A program made the translations under genes and the position numbers. Source: DASUNP01 sp963728545 (lineage in GTDB: Bacteria; Acidobacteriota; Blastocatellia; UBA7656). Taken from it: a DNA stretch of 64,000 nt. Shown here one piece after another: positions 48,640-57,614 of the stretch. The notes below the pieces were generated by a model. The model had not been told where the DNA came from. It worked only from the letters and a program-made list of their open reading frames with translations, and did no database searches. Position 1 is the stretch's first letter. The number at the start of each line of letters is the position of its first letter. The stretch covers positions 124,001-188,000 of the forward strand of contig CAVSKO010000002.1 of NCBI GenBank assembly GCA_963728545.1. The letters are read 5' to 3'.

Positions 48640-50385
48640 CTATTTTCTCACCAGGATTGCCAGCGTTCGCTCATCGCAATCGCCGTCTTTGTATCGAGTC
48701 GCTGCCGCTACTTTGAAGCTTACAAGCTTGCCGAACTCTTCTACGTATTTTTCAAAATCAGCTTCGCTCTCTCCCTCGTGGCCTTCATAAATCATGAATG
48801 ACCAGGGGGCGCGCGCGAGCGCGTCGAGCCACCCGATGTGAGCGCGAACCGCAAGGTAAGAGATCGCGCATCCATTCAAAGCGGGTCTTAAAAACTCAGG
48901 CAGGTCGGTCTCAACCTCTTGCGACTGGCTGATGTCGCCGCCCGTCGTGGAAAACCTTGTGCATCCGAGCGCTAACAACAACGCTTCCGTGTGCGGCGCA
49001 ATGTGAGCGCGGTCCCATCCGTGACACCATCCGGCTCCGAGCCTCAAATACTCTTCCATCATCATCCCGATGTTGCACCCTACGTCCAACACCAGCCGGT
49101 CTTTGATAGTCACGCCCGCCTTCTTCATAAGCTCGCTGATAACTTCGATTCGCTCTTCGATCCCGCGCTTGCCTGCTAGCGCGACTCCGGGGACGGATTG
49201 ATAAAGATAGCGCCCTCCGCGAAACAGGCTCCGGTCGCCAAAGTGAGACTCCTCGGCTGCGGCTATGGCCGTATCTTTTAAAAACTGGTCGTAGTTCATC
49301 AACAGAAAATTCTGAAAATCTATGTAATGAAATTTGCCCGATTGGTCTACGAACGCATTATTCATGCAGGTGGGCGACTCGAATTCTTTATCCTGGAATC
49401 CGAGCGGCAGGCTCACTTTTATCAACCCCTGGCGCTCCATCTCTTTTATGCGCTCTATGCCCGCTTCGCATTCCGCGTTCGTAGGCACGCTCCCGTCTAC
49501 GTGCTCCATTACGTAAGCCGTCCACACGCGGTCGCCGCATTCTATCTCGATCAAATCGTAAAGACGCGGGCCGAGCCCTTTGGCAAAGAAGAGATTCGCA
49601 ACCAGACTAAGATGCTTGTGGCCGTGCAGGAGCTTCTGGCGTATGAGGCTGTCTGCTTTATCAAGCGAGTCTTTTACGTAAGTGCTGTCGTCAAGCCCGC
49701 CCTGATTTTTGACGATCTTGATGCCGGCGGTTGCCGGGTAGTTTTTCATCACGTCTTGAAACGGAGATTTGCGGGCCGAGTCCGGCGGCAAGTAAACGGT
49801 GTGGCCGCCTTGCGAATAAGCAATGCCGGTCGAGTTGAGATAATTCAATAAATCTCTAACCGTGCTGAAACGGTTCTGCGCCATCACGAACCGCCTGGGT
49901 GACTGGCGCGGCAGGACTTCTTGCCAGGGGCGCGTCGCGCCTACGGCCTTTATGATCAGGCGTCGAAGCCCCACGCGGCGCGCGACACGGTATTCGGCTA
50001 CGAGCTGTTCTTTCAACCGGCCCGCGCGGGCGTAAAAGCGCGGGAAGTTGACCGAAGCCCACCCCCTGACGGATTGCCTCGCGGCTGCTTTCAAGAACTT
50101 TTCGGGGTCTTGAAATTCGGCGAACGCACGACGGCCCTGTTCTGTCACGAGCCAGCGGTCGTCTTCATTGACCAGCCAACCGGCTCGAATCGGGGCGATG
50201 GTTACGGTGTGCGCGGCCTCGTCAAACTGGTTCGCGTAGGCGCTTGAAAGAGCGCCGTTCGCAAAAAAGGTCTGCTGTATGCGACGTATCACCGCTTCCG
50301 CCGGAAGCCCTTCCGGGTGCGGTTGCACTATCTCGAACACTCTTCTAATCAGCTCTGCTGCGCGCTTTCGTGTCATTGCTGCCAT
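48640..50385 (-). CDS. Multidomain protein: winged helix, kinase-like fold, SAM methyltransferase
   Basis: 581 aa. Residues 1-90 look like a winged helix (LIRRVFEIVQPHPEGLPAEA, WLVTEQGRRAF). Residues of about 170-390 resemble an aminoglycoside-phosphotransferase/kinase fold (TAYVMEHVDG, NNAFVDQSGKFHYIDFQNF) without a clear catalytic HxD. Residues 430-580 are a class I methyltransferase (RLVLDVGCNIGMMMEEYL). The ATG has AGGGAG 9 nt upstream. It is the last gene of the EPS-side run on the minus strand. The fusion suggests modification of a phosphorylated or glycan substrate. Domain limits are by eye. Confidence 0.68.
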   Translation of the reverse strand: MAAMTRKRAAELIRRVFEIVQPHPEGLPAEAVIRRIQQTFFANGALSSAYANQFDEAAHTVTIAPIRAGWLVNEDDRWLVTEQGRRAFAEFQDPEKFLKAAARQSVRGWASVNFPRFYARAGRLKEQLVAEYRVARRVGLRRLIIKAVGATRPWQEVLPRQSPRRFVMAQNRFSTVRDLLNYLNSTGIAYSQGGHTVYLPPDSARKSPFQDVMKNYPATAGIKIVKNQGGLDDSTYVKDSLDKADSLIRQKLLHGHKHLSLVANLFFAKGLGPRLYDLIEIECGDRVWTAYVMEHVDGSVPTNAECEAGIERIKEMERQGLIKVSLPLGFQDKEFESPTCMNNAFVDQSGKFHYIDFQNFLLMNYDQFLKDTAIAAAEESHFGDRSLFRGGRYLYQSVPGVALAGKRGIEERIEVISELMKKAGVTIKDRLVLDVGCNIGMMMEEYLRLGAGWCHGWDRAHIAPHTEALLLALGCTRFSTTGGDISQSQEVETDLPEFLRPALNGCAISYLAVRAHIGWLDALARAPWSFMIYEGHEGESEADFEKYVEEFGKLVSFKVAAATRYKDGDCDERTLAILVRK

Positions 50386-50424
50386 CTCGATTGACTCCCT
50401 GATGTTTAATTCGTTCTTGAGGTT

Positions 50425-51438
50425 TTACCCGCGCTTTTTTGCTATCAGATAAATTCCGGAAACCAACAACTCTTCATCCGTCATGCGAGCGTAGCGGGGT
50501 AACAGCTTCGGGCGAATGCTGCGGACGAGCGAGAGCTTCGCATCATCAAAGTCTACGCCCCGTTCGATATGCTCTTTATGAGGGAGCAATTCTTGCGGCT
50601 CGCCTACTATGCGCGTGACCAGGAACTTCGAATCGTACCCTAGCGCTTCCATCTTCTGCTGGTAATAATCGGCCAGCCTCCGATTCGCCTTGCCCGAATA
50701 AACCGACATCATTCGATAGACCGAATCGGGAATGGTCAAAAACGTGAGCGGGTGAAACCCGTTCTTGCTGAACATCCCTTGATCGCTCAAGTCCATCGTG
50801 TGAAGCATGTGGCCGCCGGGAACCAGCAGCTTGTCCATCCCCGCGAACGCCGAATCTATGTCGTAGACATCCTGTAACGCGCCCTTCGATATTATGAAAT
50901 CGAAAGAGGCTTTGCCCAGCAGCTTGTCCGCTTCTTCAACGCCCGTGCCGTAAATGTACCTGAGCTTCGCCTCGTTGAACTCTATGCCCCGTGTCAGATC
51001 GACAGCCTCATCGAATCGCTTGCGCTCTTCACCTTTTATGCGGCTGCGCATAGCCAGATAAATATTTCGTTGCTGTTCGGGGTCGCGCTTCGAATAAAAC
51101 TTATCCATCGAGACGACGCTCGCGGCCCCCGCAGAGATAAATCGCAGCGCCAATCCCAGGTTGTCGCCCGTCCCGACTTCCAGAATCCGCTTGCCCGCGA
51201 ATGTTTCGGGAGAAAAACCGGACCAGCGCAGGAAAATCTCGTAAGAGTGGTCGATGTAGCGAAGGCTCTCTTCCAGACTCATCGCGATGTGAGCGACGCC
51301 GTGATCCGATTCGGAATTGCCTACTTTGAACCGCCGCTTGACTCGATAGTTGTTATAAATATTGAAGGCGATGATTATCGCCTTTGATCTGAGCGCGATT
51401 CGCTTGACCTGAGCCGTCATTTCTAAATCCCCTTTCAT
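50425..51438 (-). CDS. SAM-dependent methyltransferase, paralogue 2
   Basis: 337 aa. Motif I is RILEVGTGDNLGLALRF, followed by VVSMDKFYSKRDPEQQRNIY and FDFIISKGALQDVYDID. About half the residues match the gene at 52669-53745, so the two are tandem paralogues separated by the deacetylase-like gene. ATG 51438 overlaps the upstream stop (ATGA). Likely a glycan or lipid methyltransferase in the surface-polysaccharide locus. Confidence 0.85.
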   Translation of the reverse strand: MKGDLEMTAQVKRIALRSKAIIIAFNIYNNYRVKRRFKVGNSESDHGVAHIAMSLEESLRYIDHSYEIFLRWSGFSPETFAGKRILEVGTGDNLGLALRFISAGAASVVSMDKFYSKRDPEQQRNIYLAMRSRIKGEERKRFDEAVDLTRGIEFNEAKLRYIYGTGVEEADKLLGKASFDFIISKGALQDVYDIDSAFAGMDKLLVPGGHMLHTMDLSDQGMFSKNGFHPLTFLTIPDSVYRMMSVYSGKANRRLADYYQQKMEALGYDSKFLVTRIVGEPQELLPHKEHIERGVDFDDAKLSLVRSIRPKLLPRYARMTDEELLVSGIYLIAKKRG

Positions 51439-51998
51439 ACAACCTCTTCGACCATTTCTTGAGCGACAAATTCCGCGTCTTGATTCAATCGGTCCTGCAT
51501 AATCGTTTGCAGTTTGTAGTCGCGATAAAGCCCCGGCTCTCCGCCGTGCCCGTCTGCCGCAGCCATCGCCATGTTGAAGGCCTCGCGCGCGGTCGCGAAA
51601 TGTAACTTGTACCGATTGGTGCGCGCGGACTCTTCCAACGCTTCTTCAAAAAAGCGGCGGCAGCGATCCCCGATAACAGTATCTTGATCCTGCGGGAAGA
51701 AGCCGTGACAGTAGAGTTTTATAAAAACCCATTCGGGTCTTCCGCCTACTGATATGCGGGCATTCGACCAGCGGTCAAGCCGCTTCAAATCCATCGGATG
51801 ATTAAAAGCCATCACCCCGTCGTCGAGTCGCGGCACGACCATCCCGCGCACGCGGCGGCTCCAATCGAAGACCAGCGGGCCGGTAAAGATGATCGGCAGC
51901 CGGGGCGTGCTGCCGGTTTTGAGGCCCGGCCCCTTGCGGTGCGGGACCGGCTCGTCAAATCGCCCGCCGCATTCGTAGATAGAATTTATGCGAGGCAC
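51435..51998 (-). CDS. Polysaccharide deacetylase-like protein, C-terminal part (frameshifted gene)
   Basis: 187 aa as read. Joined to the upstream frame it gives EENGCYADFTLPSVPYQTQV and PRINSIYECGGRF, a continuous homologous sequence. The tail VFIKLYCHGFFPQDQD and RRFFEEALEESARTNRYKLH is typical of the long deacetylase-like proteins of polysaccharide loci. It is coupled by ATGA to the downstream methyltransferase gene. Confidence 0.75.
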   Translation of the reverse strand: MPRINSIYECGGRFDEPVPHRKGPGLKTGSTPRLPIIFTGPLVFDWSRRVRGMVVPRLDDGVMAFNHPMDLKRLDRWSNARISVGGRPEWVFIKLYCHGFFPQDQDTVIGDRCRRFFEEALEESARTNRYKLHFATAREAFNMAMAAADGHGGEPGLYRDYKLQTIMQDRLNQDAEFVAQEMVEEVV

Positions 51999-52644
51999 CT
52001 GGGTTTGATAAGGGACCGAAGGCAGCGTGAAGTCCGCATAGCAGCCGGTTCTCTTCCAGCGTCTGCATCTCTGAATCGACGCCGCAGCACTCGCCGCCCC
52101 TGGAATTCGCGAGCGCCCAGTTGCCGTGCACGAATGCGTACATCGGGCGGCCCTCGCCGTTCATGCGCGAAAGGCACTGGTGCTCATAAGCGAGCGCATC
52201 GCGAAAATTTTCTATAGTCCGTCTCAGGTTCGCTTCGGTGTCAGGCCGCTCGACTCCGTGATGCAGGTGTATCTCGACTTCGCCGAACCCCTCCCTTTGC
52301 AATTCTGCCAGGCGGTCGAGCAGGGGGCGGTGGTACTGCTCTGCGGGGTAAAAATTCGTGTGGCGAAAAGGAGTTCCGTCCGAATCCTTGACTGCGTTGC
52401 CGATCCGTCGCGCTCGCTCGCACCAGTCGTCCAGTCGCCGAATCTGTACTGATAGATCTACGGGGAGATTGTTCGCATCCCAGCTTGGCTCGAAATGGTT
52501 GGCGACGATGAATATCAGGTGGCGCGTCCCGGCGGGCGCGGAGAGCCGCTCGATCAACTCGCTCGCTCTCCAGAACGGATAGCGCGAGAGCCACGGCAGA
52601 GACCACGCCAGTTTTCTTATCATTCCGGGATAATCTGCACTCAT
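51955..52644 (-). CDS. Polysaccharide deacetylase-like protein, N-terminal part (frameshifted gene)
   Basis: 229 aa as read, of which about 200 are genuine. HLIFIVANHFEPSWD and VEIHLHHGVERPDTE show the metal-site histidines expected of a NodB-like fold variant; MYAFVHGNWALANSRGGECCG is a further family motif. The frame breaks near 52044-52048, where the coding strand reads aaccggctgc; one C fewer gives continuous homology. The intact protein would have about 400 aa. Either a young pseudogene or an assembly error. Confidence 0.77.
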   Translation of the reverse strand: MSADYPGMIRKLAWSLPWLSRYPFWRASELIERLSAPAGTRHLIFIVANHFEPSWDANNLPVDLSVQIRRLDDWCERARRIGNAVKDSDGTPFRHTNFYPAEQYHRPLLDRLAELQREGFGEVEIHLHHGVERPDTEANLRRTIENFRDALAYEHQCLSRMNGEGRPMYAFVHGNWALANSRGGECCGVDSEMQTLEENRLLCGLHAAFGPLSNPGASHKFYLRMRRAI

Positions 52645-52668
52645 CGAACTGCCTGTCCTTTGCTCCGA

Positions 52669-53745
52669 TTAAACACTGACCGGGCAGCCGGTCTTGGATT
52701 GTTCGACCGGCGCGCTGATTTCATAAGAGCCGATAGTGAGGCTCTCTTGCGCGGGCTTTCCGGCTACGAGAAAAATGCTTGATACCAGAAGCTCCTCGTC
52801 CGGAAGACTCTTAAACCTTGCGTTCAGATTCGGGCGAATAGCTTTAATAAGCGCAAGCTGTGAGTCGGAGTAATCAACACCTTGCTCGATCTTTTCCTTA
52901 TGGGGATAAATCTCGCCTTCCTGGCCTACGATGCTGACGACGAATAACTTCGATTCCAACTCAAGCTCGGCCATCCTCTCGGCGTAATAACCGATCAGCC
53001 TTCGATTCGATTTGTCGGTCGCGCTGGTCATCATACGATAGAGCGAATCCGAGACGGTAAGGAACGTCAGCGGGTGCATCCCGCCGTTAGTGAACATTCC
53101 CAGGTCGCGCATATCGATCTTGTGCGCCATCACACCGCCGTCGGTCAACAGTTGCTTCATAGCCGCGAGCGCCGTGTCGCTGTCTTGAATGCTCTGTATG
53201 ACGGCCCTTGAGATTATGATGTCGAACGATGCGGAGCCGAACAATTGCTCGGCATCTTCTATGCCTGTGCCGTAAACAGATTTCAGCCTGTCGGAATTAA
53301 TCTCTGTGCCGGTGGTCAAATCAATAGCTTCATCAAATCGCTTTTGGGCTTCGTCATCGAGTTCCGATCTGAGCGCGAGGTAAATCCTGCGCTGTCGTTC
53401 GGGGTCGCGTTTGGAATAGAACTTGTCGAGGCAGACGACCTCGGCTGCTCCAGCCGCGAGGAAGCTCAGGGCCACGCCCAGGTTGTCGCCGTGACCGATC
53501 TCTAAAACTCTCTTGCCACGGATTGTTTCGGGCGTAAGGTCTGCGTAGCGAAGATAATCTTCAAAAGTTGCGTTGATATAGCCTACGCTGTCCGAGATGT
53601 CTGAGATGCGGCTGTGGCTGGAGCCGTAGGAGGCTTCGATATTGCCAGAGTTGACGCGGCGGCGTACACGCCAGTTGTTATAGATATTCTGCGCGATGAC
53701 CGCCGTACGGGATTTTTTTGAGAGCTGTTTTAACCGTTCGATCAC
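52669..53745 (-). CDS. SAM-dependent methyltransferase, paralogue 1
   Basis: 358 aa. Motif I is RVLEIGHGDNLGVALSF, then VVCLDKFYSKRDPERQRRIY, FDIIISRAVIQSIQDSD and PLTFLTVSDSLYRMM. Nearly colinear with the gene at 50425-51438. First of a run of four same-strand genes down to 48640; 24 bp separate it from the deacetylase-like gene. Substrate unknown. Confidence 0.85.
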   Translation of the reverse strand: MIERLKQLSKKSRTAVIAQNIYNNWRVRRRVNSGNIEASYGSSHSRISDISDSVGYINATFEDYLRYADLTPETIRGKRVLEIGHGDNLGVALSFLAAGAAEVVCLDKFYSKRDPERQRRIYLALRSELDDEAQKRFDEAIDLTTGTEINSDRLKSVYGTGIEDAEQLFGSASFDIIISRAVIQSIQDSDTALAAMKQLLTDGGVMAHKIDMRDLGMFTNGGMHPLTFLTVSDSLYRMMTSATDKSNRRLIGYYAERMAELELESKLFVVSIVGQEGEIYPHKEKIEQGVDYSDSQLALIKAIRPNLNARFKSLPDEELLVSSIFLVAGKPAQESLTIGSYEISAPVEQSKTGCPVSV

Positions 53746-53892
53746 GCTTTTTGATCCTCAATTCAGGTAAATTGCAATTAGGCTCAGGTTTCCACGCTTC
53801 TGCGGCACATTTGTTGAGAAGCAAGGGGATAGCCAGCGCGAGCTTAATAGGGAATTTAGGTAGGAAAAAGAGCGTATTTGAAAAATATTTCA

Positions 53893-54080
53893 TAAGCCTC
53901 GAAGAGGCGAAATTCAATAGCCTGGGGCGCTAGCCCCAGATCAGCACCATACATCACGACAAGCCCTGTAAGGGCGAAATAAAGCTTCGAATTATTTCGC
54001 CCTTACAGGGCTTTTTCTCTTATGCGCGTGTTCCCGGCGCGATGCGCCGGGCTATTGGATTTCGCCCCTGCGGGGCTTGC
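53893..54080. repeat. Cloverleaf-like intergenic repeat family B, copy 3
   Basis: Outer aagcctcgaagaggcgaaat and tcgcccctgcggggctt; inner cctggggc/gccccag, agccctgtaagggcgaaata with its complement, and cccggcgc/gcgccggg. It occupies most of the 344-bp gap between the methyltransferase and ATPase genes. Confidence 0.9.
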
Positions 54081-54089
54081 AGACTCAAA

Positions 54090-54959
54090 CTAGATCACTG
54101 ACCGGACGCGGCTTGTGAATTCAGCGTGCGCGCTGCCGGCTGAATCCACCGGCGCGAGGTCTAATGACTCGATCACCTCTTCTACACAATCGCGGTTTAT
54201 CGCTTCGAGGCTGGCCGAGTAACCGTAAAGCAAGGCGTTATCGCAGATATTGTTTATCACGCGCGGTATGCCCTGCGAGACGCGGCCTATTAACGCCATC
54301 GCCTCGCTGTCGAACAGATCGACTCTTTCGGCCCCGGCAATCTTTAAGCGGAAGCGTATGTATTTGCTCACTTCAAACGGCGAGAGCGGTTTGATCTCGC
54401 AGCGCAGCGAGATTCGCTGCTTCAACTGGCGCAGGTTGGGCCGATTCAGTATCGCCTGCAACTCCGGCTGGCCGCACAGTATCATCTGCAAAAGCTTTTC
54501 GCTGTTCGTCTCAAAATTTAAAAGCAGGCGGATCTCTTCCAGCACGGGTGAAGGCAATCCGTGCGCTTCATTGATTATCAAGACCGTTCGCAATCCTTCC
54601 GAATGTCTGAGAGCCAGAAACTTGCCAAGCACCGCGAGCATCTCCGGCTTTGACGCCGATTGCGGCATCCCAAGCCCTAGCCCGTCGATGAATTGCTGGA
54701 AAAACTCTGAGGCCGTCAGGAAAGGATTGAAAATATAAACCGGCAACACCTCTTCGCCGAATTGTTGTATGGTCGAGCGCAGCGTAGTAGTCTTGCCCGT
54801 CCCGACTTCGCCCGTAAGCACGACGAGCCCTTTGTTATGCTCGACGCCATACTTCAAAGTCGATATTACTTCCAGGTAGCTTTCCGTCTTAAAGATATAG
54901 TTCAAATCGGGCGTCAACCCGAATGGTATTTCCTTCAGCCCGTAATACTCTGCGTACAT
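54090..54959 (-). CDS. ExeA/GspA-like AAA ATPase of exosortase/EPS loci
   Basis: 289 aa. Typical start MYAEYYGLKEIPFGLTPD, Walker A GEVGTGKTT (50-58), Walker B TVLIINEAHG, arginine region RQLKQRISLRCEIKPLSPFE and the C-terminal GIPRVINNICDNALLYG. This matches the MoxR/ExeA-like ATPases found next to exosortase (XrtA) and exopolysaccharide genes, where they are thought to help polymer assembly or export. AGGAGA precedes the ATG. It is 12 bp after the kinase-like gene, at the end of a seven-gene operon. Confidence 0.9.
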   Translation of the reverse strand: MYAEYYGLKEIPFGLTPDLNYIFKTESYLEVISTLKYGVEHNKGLVVLTGEVGTGKTTTLRSTIQQFGEEVLPVYIFNPFLTASEFFQQFIDGLGLGMPQSASKPEMLAVLGKFLALRHSEGLRTVLIINEAHGLPSPVLEEIRLLLNFETNSEKLLQMILCGQPELQAILNRPNLRQLKQRISLRCEIKPLSPFEVSKYIRFRLKIAGAERVDLFDSEAMALIGRVSQGIPRVINNICDNALLYGYSASLEAINRDCVEEVIESLDLAPVDSAGSAHAEFTSRVRSVI

Positions 54960-54971
54960 TTCACCGTCTCC

Positions 54972-56021
54972 TTACTCCGACAACTCAACCGTCTGGCTCG
55001 ATAAAACACTTCCCTCGACGAAAGCCTCGTCGCCCGCATCCATATGCGATTCGTCGTCGAGGCTCGCCAATCTGTTCAACGTCATCCGAAATACCGTAGC
55101 ATTGCTGAATCGTTTGTTCGGATTCTTTTCAAGCAATCCCATAACGATGCGCGAAATGAACTCCGGCACGTCCCAGGAGAGCACGTGAGGCGGCAGCGGC
55201 GAGTGCTTCATCCTGTGCCTGCGGCGGATGTAATCCGCGTCTTCGGAATCGAAGGGCAACCGGTCAGTCATTATCTCGAACAACAATACCCCAAGCGAAT
55301 AAAGATCGCTGCGCTGGTCTAATGACGCATCGCACATCTGCTCCGCGCTTTGATACTCGGCTGACAGACGGCGCGAGCGCTCTGTGTGCGCCCACACGAA
55401 CTGCTGCCCGGCGTCTATGCCAAAATCGATTATCTTCACAAGCCCGTCAGGCTCAAGCAGTATCTTTTCCGGCTGCAACCTCAGGTGAAGCACGCCGCAC
55501 GAATGCGCATAGGCGAGCCCGGCGGCAACCTGATTGATGATCGAAACGGCCTGGCCTATGTCGAGCCACCCTCTTCGATTTATCAGGTCGCGGAGAGACT
55601 CGGCCACGGGGCTGTGCTCCATTACAGAAAAATGTATCCCGTTTATCGTTTCCGCTTCGCTGGTCTTTACGATGTTTTTATGCGTGAGCCGGGCCGAAGC
55701 CTCGGCTTCGAGCCTGAATAATTCGCGTTGGCGGAAATCGCGTGCGGCGCTGCCTGAAAGGACTTTTAACACTACCGTGTTGTTGCCTGCGGTCGAGCGC
55801 GCCAGATAGAACTCGCAAGCGTCCGAAGAACCGAGCGATTTCAAGACCTTGAACCTGTCTGAAAGCGCCGACGCCACTTTTTGAGTTCCGAGCGCGCTTG
55901 CGAATCTAACCACCGGAGCCGCAGCCGATTGCTTTGTATCATCCACTCGCTTAATAAAATCGGTCATAACAGTTTGATCATCGTCACCCGTCGCAGCAAT
56001 CTTGATCGGCTTGTTACTCAT
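54972..56021 (-). CDS. Ser/Thr kinase-fold protein, probable pseudokinase
   Basis: 349 aa. Kinase fold at residues 56-320. VAIK-type Lys86 (VVLKVL), the helix-C Glu (FRLEAEA) and DFG (Asp199 in KIIDFG) are present. The catalytic loop reads HLRLQPEKI at 179-187 where active kinases have HRDxKxxN, so the catalytic Asp (Arg181), Lys (Gln183) and Asn (Lys186) are all replaced. The Gly-rich loop (LGSSDACEFYLA) is also degenerate. It may bind ATP or act as a scaffold for the EPS ATPase encoded next to it. No transmembrane helix. Confidence 0.85.
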   Translation of the reverse strand: MSNKPIKIAATGDDDQTVMTDFIKRVDDTKQSAAAPVVRFASALGTQKVASALSDRFKVLKSLGSSDACEFYLARSTAGNNTVVLKVLSGSAARDFRQRELFRLEAEASARLTHKNIVKTSEAETINGIHFSVMEHSPVAESLRDLINRRGWLDIGQAVSIINQVAAGLAYAHSCGVLHLRLQPEKILLEPDGLVKIIDFGIDAGQQFVWAHTERSRRLSAEYQSAEQMCDASLDQRSDLYSLGVLLFEIMTDRLPFDSEDADYIRRRHRMKHSPLPPHVLSWDVPEFISRIVMGLLEKNPNKRFSNATVFRMTLNRLASLDDESHMDAGDEAFVEGSVLSSQTVELSE

Positions 56022-56027
56022 AGCTTT

Positions 56028-56810
56028 TTAGCTTCGGCTCAAAACTTTCGAGCGAACCCGTTCATAAACCGCATTGCCGAGCATGCCCTTTACAGCCGCC
56101 AGGGTCGCGTAACGCGCCTGTTTCATCAACAGCCCTTCCGAGCGGCAGATGCGGTCGAAATCCGTCATCGAAGTGTCGCGCATCACGGCCACGCGAGATA
56201 GCCGGTACGGGTCCGCGTCCGGCAGGTTGATCCCTATTCTGCTCGTCGAAACCGTACGATAACCGGCATCCTGCGCGAGGCGCGCGACCGCAGGGTTCCA
56301 GCGCCCGCCGGGACAGGAAAAATGGTCAACGCGCTCGCCTATCAATTGCTCCAATTTCTGTTTTGCGACCGCTATCTCGACCATCATACGCTCGCGGGTT
56401 AAATCCGGCAGGTAGCTGTGCGTCATCGAATGGCAACCGATCTCGAAACCCTGTCGGCTCAACTCTTTAACTTGCTCCCCTGTTAAATACCCTCGCCTAT
56501 TTATGAACCCTTCAACTATGTAAAAGGTAGAATTGAAGCCAACTTCCTTGAGCGCGGGCGCGGCGATAAGCAAGTCGGTCGCGCACCCGTCGTCAAAAGT
56601 GATCGCAACGGCGGGGTCTTGCGACCGATTCCATGCCAGGGCCTCGGTGACGCTCAAACCCCGGTAGCCGTTTGCCGCAAGACTTGTTATCTGCTCGCGA
56701 AAATAATTCTCCGCGACGACGTAGCGCGCATAGCCTTCTTCGCCCTGGCAAAGCGGGCGGCCAGGCGACTGAATCTCGTGATACATCAGGTAGACGGTTC
56801 CGGCGCTCAT
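56028..56810 (-). CDS. NodB-type polysaccharide deacetylase
   Basis: 260 aa. NodB motifs: MYHEI, AITFDDGCATD (the catalytic Asp pair), GCHSMTHSYLPDL (metal His residues), SCPGGRWNPAV. Full catalytic set, so an active metal-dependent carbohydrate deacetylase is expected. It overlaps the PHP gene by 1 bp (TGATG) at its ATG 56810; a TTG one codon upstream is less likely. Part of the EPS operon. Confidence 0.9.
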   Translation of the reverse strand: MSAGTVYLMYHEIQSPGRPLCQGEEGYARYVVAENYFREQITSLAANGYRGLSVTEALAWNRSQDPAVAITFDDGCATDLLIAAPALKEVGFNSTFYIVEGFINRRGYLTGEQVKELSRQGFEIGCHSMTHSYLPDLTRERMMVEIAVAKQKLEQLIGERVDHFSCPGGRWNPAVARLAQDAGYRTVSTSRIGINLPDADPYRLSRVAVMRDTSMTDFDRICRSEGLLMKQARYATLAAVKGMLGNAVYERVRSKVLSRS

Positions 56811-57610
56811 CAAAAAATCCTTCTGAGTTGCGCTTTCAAGGGCGCGGGCACGGTTAAGCCAAAGCGGTCGATTAATTTCTTGGCCTTCTTAATCATCTGT
56901 CGCTTGCGTGCGTATCGTTTTTGAATTCGTCCAAAATCATTTATCAGCGGTTGAGGCAACAGGCCGTTTGAGGGCAGCTCAAGCTCGCCTCTCGCTGCGA
57001 AGTAATGGCCGTCGGCCATCGCATCAAGGATTTTTTCAGACGCAAGGGTGTCGCACTCGACTATGTTAAACAATCCGCGATACTGCTTTTTCCAGTGCAG
57101 ATCGATTCCGTAAAAGGCGCGCATGCGCGGCGCGCGTTTTTGCAAACGATTGAGCAGGGCAAACGTCGCGGGGCGAGGCGCGAGGCGACCGTCGTATTTC
57201 GAGTTCCAGGTCTCTATGCCGTCGGGAAGCGTTTCGAATGATTCGATCCAATCGAACGCGCTGTCCATCGGGTGAGCTATAACTGCCAGCCCTCCCTCGC
57301 TTTTGATATGGCGTATTACTTCTTGCGGCTCCGGGGTCGTGACCGCCGACGTGACGCCGTAAGCGAGAACGTGCATGCGCTCGCGGCAGGTGTATTCGAC
57401 CCCGGGTATAAATCTAAAATTGTCGTCTGAAAGTTTGCGGCAGTCGCTCTCGTAAGCTTCACGGCTGTCCGCGTCAAAATACTCTGCGTGATCGGTCATG
57501 CAAACGAATGAGCAACCGGCAGAGACGAATATCTCTCTCAGCTCCGCAAGCGTAAACTCGCCGTCCGAGTAGGTGCTATGAACGTGAATAGCGCCTTTCA
57601 ACATCACCAA
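56810..57610 (-). CDS. PHP-domain metal-dependent hydrolase
   Basis: 266 aa. PHP motifs: GAIHVHSTYSDGEFT (motif I), CMTDHAEYFD (II), FIPGVEYTC (III), AVIAHPMDS and GIDLHWKKQ (IV). All metal ligands appear present. The family includes phosphoesterases acting on phospho-tyrosine, nucleotides or sugar phosphates; the exact substrate is unknown. Start: TTG 57610 lies 9 nt after GGAGG; GTG 57607 and ATG 57604 are alternatives. Within the EPS operon, 4 bp after the ATP-grasp gene. Confidence 0.87.
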   Translation of the reverse strand: MVMLKGAIHVHSTYSDGEFTLAELREIFVSAGCSFVCMTDHAEYFDADSREAYESDCRKLSDDNFRFIPGVEYTCRERMHVLAYGVTSAVTTPEPQEVIRHIKSEGGLAVIAHPMDSAFDWIESFETLPDGIETWNSKYDGRLAPRPATFALLNRLQKRAPRMRAFYGIDLHWKKQYRGLFNIVECDTLASEKILDAMADGHYFAARGELELPSNGLLPQPLINDFGRIQKRYARKRQMIKKAKKLIDRFGLTVPAPLKAQLRRIF

Positions 57611-57614
57611 TACT

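Noticed and set aside
53678..53917. 79-codon minus-strand frame
   Set aside because: It overlaps the methyltransferase gene and its upstream gap; no ribosome site or family signal.
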